Shown here one piece after another: positions 60,652 through 64,000 of a stretch of DNA of 64,000 bases. This DNA comes from Halorhabdus sp. CBA1104. GTDB lineage: Archaea; Halobacteriota; Halobacteria; Halobacteriales; Haloarculaceae. The translations under genes were made by a program, and so were the position numbers. Below the pieces are notes generated by a model that did no database searches, had not been told where the DNA came from, and saw only the letters and a program-made list of their open reading frames with translations. The DNA lies in the NCBI RefSeq assembly GCF_009690625.1, contig NZ_CP033878.1, positions 1,488,001-1,552,000 of the forward strand, in the 5' to 3' direction. Every line of letters begins with the position of its first letter. The first letter of the stretch is position 1.

Positions 60652-61764
60652 ATGGACTACGAGACGCCGCAGTTCTACCGCGTCATGCAGTACGCGGCCG
60701 AGGCCGATCGGGACGTCGTCGATATGGTCTCGGGGAGCCCCGACTGGGGGCCACCGCCAGCCGTGCGCGATGGCCTCCGGGCGTACGCGGATCTCGACGC
60801 CGAGGCCTACGGCTACCCGCCCAGTCCCGGCATCCCGACACTCCGCGAGGAAATCGCCAAGCGTCGCGACGTCCCGACGGAAGCCGTGCTCGTCACCAAC
60901 GGCGCTGGCGAGGCCAACCACCTCGCGACGGCCACGGCCCTGGACGAACGCGACGGCGACGAGGTGCTGGTGACCGACCCCGTCTATCCGTACTACGCTG
61001 GCCGGGCGAGCGTGCTGGGTGCCGAACCGCGGTTCGTGCCGACGGATGAAGACGGCCATCTCGACCCGGATGTAGTCCGAGAGACAGCCAATGGAGACAC
61101 CGCGGCGATCGTCGTCACGACGCCGAACAACCCGACTGGGGCAGTCTACGGCGCGAAGACGATGGCCGAACTCGTCGCGATCGCCGAGGACAACGGCGCC
61201 GTCCTGATCAGCGACGAGGTGTACGACCACTTCGACTACTCGGGCCGGTTCGCCAGCGTACTCGACGTGGACTCGCCGGCCCGCATCGTCACGAACTCCT
61301 TCTCGAAGACGCTCTCGGTGACGGGGTTACGGATCGGCTACATCGTGATTACCGACGAACAGCTACGGGAGCGGGCACAAACGCGGCACATGCTGACCAA
61401 CGTCGCGGTGAGTCGGCCGGCACAGTACGCCGTGGCCCACGCCCTCCAGAACACGACCCCGGAGTGGTACGCCAACAACCGCCAGCGCGTCCGGGACCGA
61501 ATCGAGCGCTTCACCGACACGCTGGAGACGATCGGTGCCGACTACCTCGATCCCGAGGGTGCTTTCTACGTCATGGCCCGCATCGACGGCCTCGATGGCT
61601 CGATCGACGCTGCCTTCGACCTCATCGATACGGCGGGTATCTCGGCGATGCCGGGGTCGGCTTTCGGGGAGACGAAGGCTGACTGGCTCCGCTTTTCGCT
61701 GTTGACGCCACGGATCGCGGAAGCGAGTCGACGCCTGGAGGCCTTCGTCGCCAGCGAGGATTGA
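60652..61764 (+). CDS. Class I/II (aspartate-family) aminotransferase
   Basis: 370 residues, fold-type I PLP enzyme. The start is MDYETPQFYRVMQYA at ATG 60652; the open frame before it overlaps the cinA gene on the other strand and is not coding. It shows NGAGEANHL, VTDPVYPYY, TPNNPTGAVY, SDEVYDHFDY, and the PLP lysine in SFSKTLSVTGLRIGY. RFSLLTP is the C-terminal carboxylate-binding arginine. The substrate cannot be fixed; the family includes aspartate, aromatic and alanine aminotransferases. Confidence 0.88.
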   Translation: MDYETPQFYRVMQYAAEADRDVVDMVSGSPDWGPPPAVRDGLRAYADLDAEAYGYPPSPGIPTLREEIAKRRDVPTEAVLVTNGAGEANHLATATALDERDGDEVLVTDPVYPYYAGRASVLGAEPRFVPTDEDGHLDPDVVRETANGDTAAIVVTTPNNPTGAVYGAKTMAELVAIAEDNGAVLISDEVYDHFDYSGRFASVLDVDSPARIVTNSFSKTLSVTGLRIGYIVITDEQLRERAQTRHMLTNVAVSRPAQYAVAHALQNTTPEWYANNRQRVRDRIERFTDTLETIGADYLDPEGAFYVMARIDGLDGSIDAAFDLIDTAGISAMPGSAFGETKADWLRFSLLTPRIAEASRRLEAFVASED

Positions 61765-61782
61765 GCGAACGCGCCGGAACCG

Positions 61783-62799
61783 TCACTCGCCGCCGAGTGT
61801 GGCCGCCAGGTCGTCGAACTGCCGGCGGTAGTACGCCTCTGCGCGCGAGCGAGCAAGCGACCCCTCACCGTCGTAGAGATCGTCGAACCCGCCCATCCGC
61901 CACAGGAGCGTCGAAAACTGATAGAGGGGTTTGCTCTTCGCGTACCGCTGGTCGGGATCGAAGTCGCGCTCGGACCGATACCCGTCGTGGAGGTGCGCGC
62001 GTAATTGCTCACACTCCTCGGGGTCGCGAAAGACCGAATCGATAAACAGGAACTCCACCTGCGCGAGGTTGTACATCGGTTCGCCCGCGAGTGTTTGCTC
62101 CCAGTCGAGGACGGCCGAGATCGGCGACGTGCCGTCCGGTTCGAACAGGAGATTCCCCGGCCGAAAGTCGTCGTGGACCACGCGGGGAATGCCCTGGCGA
62201 GGCACCGTCGAGAGACGCGCTCGCAGTCGCTCTCTGGCAGTGTCCTGTAAGTCCTCGAAGGTAGTGGCGGCCAGCCCATCGATGTGCCCACGCGTCAGAT
62301 CGGCGAAGTACGCCCGCCAGTCACTAGAGAAGTCACGGACGGACAGCCGCCCGTCACGAAGGGCGAGGCGGCCGTACCCTTCGAAGGCGATCGTCGAGTG
62401 GAGATCCCCCAGAATCCGGCCGACTGCTTCGAGAAGCTCGCTGCGCTGATCGAGCGCGAGGCCTTCGAAGCGCTCGTCGAGGTTGGTGCCATGCATCCGC
62501 TCGGTCACGAAGTACGGCGGGACGTCTTGGTCCGGATCCTCCTCGAAAACGAGAATCCCCGGCAGCGGCACGTCGGTCCGCTCGGCGATGAACTCGTGTA
62601 AGAACGGCTCGACGGCGAACGTAGAGCCCGTCTCCGGGGCGAACTTGACGACGACTTCGTACTCGGTGCCCTCGTACTGCAACGTCACTCGGTAGACGGC
62701 CGCTCGCGTCCCGCCGGTGAGTTGCTGAGAGGAGAACGTCTCGTAATCCGGGCCGGACTCTTCGAGGACGGCCTCGATCGCACCAGCAGACCTAGACAC
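61783..62799 (-). CDS. Aminoglycoside-phosphotransferase-like kinase (APH family)
   Basis: 338 residues. The kinase fold shows EYEVVVKFAPE (ATP lysine), VVHDDFRPGNLLFE (catalytic aspartate and asparagine) and SAVLDWEQTLAGEP (metal aspartate). Family members phosphorylate small molecules including choline, homoserine, thiosugars and aminoglycosides; nothing here identifies the substrate. The start is GTG 62799. The frame is open to 62913, but that part overlaps a tRNA-like 3' fragment and has no homology, so it is left out. Confidence 0.8.
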   Translation of the reverse strand: MSRSAGAIEAVLEESGPDYETFSSQQLTGGTRAAVYRVTLQYEGTEYEVVVKFAPETGSTFAVEPFLHEFIAERTDVPLPGILVFEEDPDQDVPPYFVTERMHGTNLDERFEGLALDQRSELLEAVGRILGDLHSTIAFEGYGRLALRDGRLSVRDFSSDWRAYFADLTRGHIDGLAATTFEDLQDTARERLRARLSTVPRQGIPRVVHDDFRPGNLLFEPDGTSPISAVLDWEQTLAGEPMYNLAQVEFLFIDSVFRDPEECEQLRAHLHDGYRSERDFDPDQRYAKSKPLYQFSTLLWRMGGFDDLYDGEGSLARSRAEAYYRRQFDDLAATLGGE

Positions 62800-62861
62800 G
62801 GTTGTCCGTACACTCGGCGCATCACGTAATATCCCTGTCGAAATGCATCCCTGAGGAAAGA

Positions 62862-62913
62862 TTATTGGCATCAAGGAGAGCCAAACCCGTGGGTTCAAAT
62901 CCGGCTGGGCCAC
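62862..62913 (+). other. tRNA-like 3' fragment (candidate attachment-site remnant)
   Basis: GGGTTCAAATCC (62891-62902) is the T-loop consensus of many archaeal tRNAs, with a TGGGCCA stretch after it where the acceptor 3' strand would lie. TTGGC...GCCAA (62865-62869 and 62880-62884) forms a small arm upstream. The T-stem pairs with one mismatch. No matching 5' half is found within 150 bases, so it is not an intact tRNA gene. It may be a leftover of an integration event or chance. Confidence 0.35.
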
Positions 62914-62923
62914 AGTACCGTCG

Positions 62924-64000
62924 ATGTCACGGTCTGGGGATTCCGGCCAGCCGGACTGGGCGCAGTACTTCGGCTTTCAGGCCCCCTACGACGATCAGGC
63001 TGCGGCAATCGAGTCGGCACTACAGGCCGGCCAGTCGCGGGGCTTTCTGGCGATGGAAGGCCCGTGCGGAACTGGCAAGACGATGGCCGCCCTGACCGCG
63101 GGGGCGACCCTGATCCGGGAGGGTGATTACGAGCGGCTGCTGGTCGTCACACCGGTTAAACAGCAGCGTCGCCAGTTCGTCGAGGATCTCCGTCGGCTGA
63201 ACGCGGGACTGGCCGACCCACTCGACGGCCTCGCACTCGTCGGCAAGCGCGACCTCTGTCCGTACGGCCGCGAGGACGTGTTCCCGCCGGACGCCAGCGT
63301 CCAAGATCGCTGTGAGGACCTGCGGGAGAACACGGCCGGGTTGGTCGAAAGCGACGGCCAAAGCGACGACAGACCAGTCGGCCAGGCAGCTGTCAGCCCT
63401 CGTCTCGACGATATCTGGTGGGATCCACAGGTTGCCAGCGATCTCACGAAAGCGGCCCGGACGGGCGGGATCGGCCAGCAGGCTGTCGCGGGCGCGCTCT
63501 CGACGGCCGGGGGGGAATCGCCGTATCGCCGGACCCAGCCGACCGCCCCCGATGAGATCGGTGGCGACGATCCGCCGCTGTACTGTCCCTTCGAGGCCGA
63601 CTGGTTCGCCCGGAACAAGGGCTCGCCGATCGGTTTCGAGGCCGGCGATGAGAACGTCCTCACGGCCGAGGAGTACCTCCCGAATGCGGTCGAGCGCGGG
63701 ACCTGTCCCCACCGGGCGATGGGTGTCCTGGTGGAAGCGGCCGACGTCGTGATCGGCAACTACAACCACCTCTTCGATCCCGGCTCACGCCCGCTGATCG
63801 AGGGGATCCTCGACGAGCGAACCTTCGTCGTCGTCGACGAAGCCCACCGCCTGGAGGGACGGGTCAGGGACTTGCTGTCGGATCGCCTCGGCCGCCAGAC
63901 CATCGTCCAGGCGCGCAACGACTGCTACCAGTTGCTCTCGCAGGCGCGACAAAGTGCCGACCACAAACGCGAAGTTCGGGCCCGGCTGGGGGATCACGAC
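62924..64000 (+). CDS. XPD/Rad3-like Fe-S DNA helicase, 3' end off the right edge
   Basis: 359 codons are visible from ATG 62924, and the frame continues off the edge. Walker A is EGPCGTGKT (45-53) and the DEAH box is VVVDEAHRLEG (about residue 300). Between them are four cysteines (LCPYG, RCEDL, YCPFE, TCPHR) placed like the 4Fe-4S site of XPD-family helicases, with a 90-residue insertion between the second and third. The enzyme unwinds DNA 5'-to-3' in repair. C-terminal helicase motifs lie outside the window, so completeness is unknown. Confidence 0.88.
   Translation, partial: MSRSGDSGQPDWAQYFGFQAPYDDQAAAIESALQAGQSRGFLAMEGPCGTGKTMAALTAGATLIREGDYERLLVVTPVKQQRRQFVEDLRRLNAGLADPLDGLALVGKRDLCPYGREDVFPPDASVQDRCEDLRENTAGLVESDGQSDDRPVGQAAVSPRLDDIWWDPQVASDLTKAARTGGIGQQAVAGALSTAGGESPYRRTQPTAPDEIGGDDPPLYCPFEADWFARNKGSPIGFEAGDENVLTAEEYLPNAVERGTCPHRAMGVLVEAADVVIGNYNHLFDPGSRPLIEGILDERTFVVVDEAHRLEGRVRDLLSDRLGRQTIVQARNDCYQLLSQARQSADHKREVRARLGDHD

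Noticed and set aside
62800-62913. N-terminal 38 residues of the APH kinase frame
   Set aside because: They are non-homologous and overlap the tRNA-like fragment; GTG 62799 gives a normal family start.

Overview
The window is chromosomal DNA of a halophilic archaeon (class Halobacteria). The evidence is high GC with strongly acidic proteins, an archaellum (not a bacterial flagellum) cluster, archaeal ribosomal protein S6e, an archaeal D-aminoacyl-tRNA deacylase, Tat lipoproteins with the twin-arginine/lipobox arrangement usual in haloarchaea, and TATA-type promoters a short distance from many start codons. I cannot fix the genus from sequence alone. The first ~600 bases are clearly more AT-rich and carry the start of a membrane protein that runs off the left edge.

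Layout: 0.7-8 kb carries a glycosyltransferase, the succinylase-type lysine operon dapA-dapB-dapD-lysA-dapE (all leftward) and nicotinate phosphoribosyltransferase. 8-13.2 kb is a tandem triplication of a Hvo_1808-like surface protein with a metalloprotease motif intact in only one copy. 13.3-22.6 kb holds nicotinamidase, acetyltransferases, a mutarotase-like protein, dihydroorotase with a long acidic tail, three universal stress proteins, a DHH phosphoesterase and small haloarchaeal hypotheticals.

22.7-46.6 kb is an archaellum/chemotaxis supercluster. Leftward: arlJ, arlI, arlH, arlG, arlF, arlCE, cheD, a double-domain cheC, cheY, an acidic hypothetical, three near-identical archaellins, a small membrane protein plus winged-helix regulator, a KaiC-like ATPase and cheW. 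Rightward: cheB, cheA, cheR and a HEAT-repeat protein. Two convergent cheF genes follow after a 5'-nucleotidase. Signals would pass from receptors (encoded elsewhere) through CheW/CheA to CheY, then through CheF to the ArlCE/ArlH switch complex at the ArlI/ArlJ motor. CheB, CheR, CheC and CheD provide adaptation. No transducer gene or prepilin peptidase lies in the window.

46.7-64 kb is mostly housekeeping: S6e, a pabC/pabA/pabB-like cluster with a Tat lipoprotein inserted, shikimate dehydrogenase, a Na/Ca-exchanger-like antiporter, D-aminoacyl-tRNA deacylase, thiC, GNAT, a zinc-finger protein, PHP hydrolase, CinA, an aminotransferase, an APH-type kinase and an XPD-like helicase running off the right edge.

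Two genes (arlJ and the 5'-nucleotidase) are broken by a single missing G in a G-run. That pattern is as compatible with sequencing error as with real mutation. The observations most worth following are the archaellin cassettes with a hypervariable patch, an 11-base motif shared by two control regions of the archaellum cluster, the membrane-protein/winged-helix/KaiC module inside that cluster, and the protease-like triplication with loss of the first zinc-ligand histidine in two copies. I saw no insertion sequence, CRISPR array, rRNA or complete tRNA gene.
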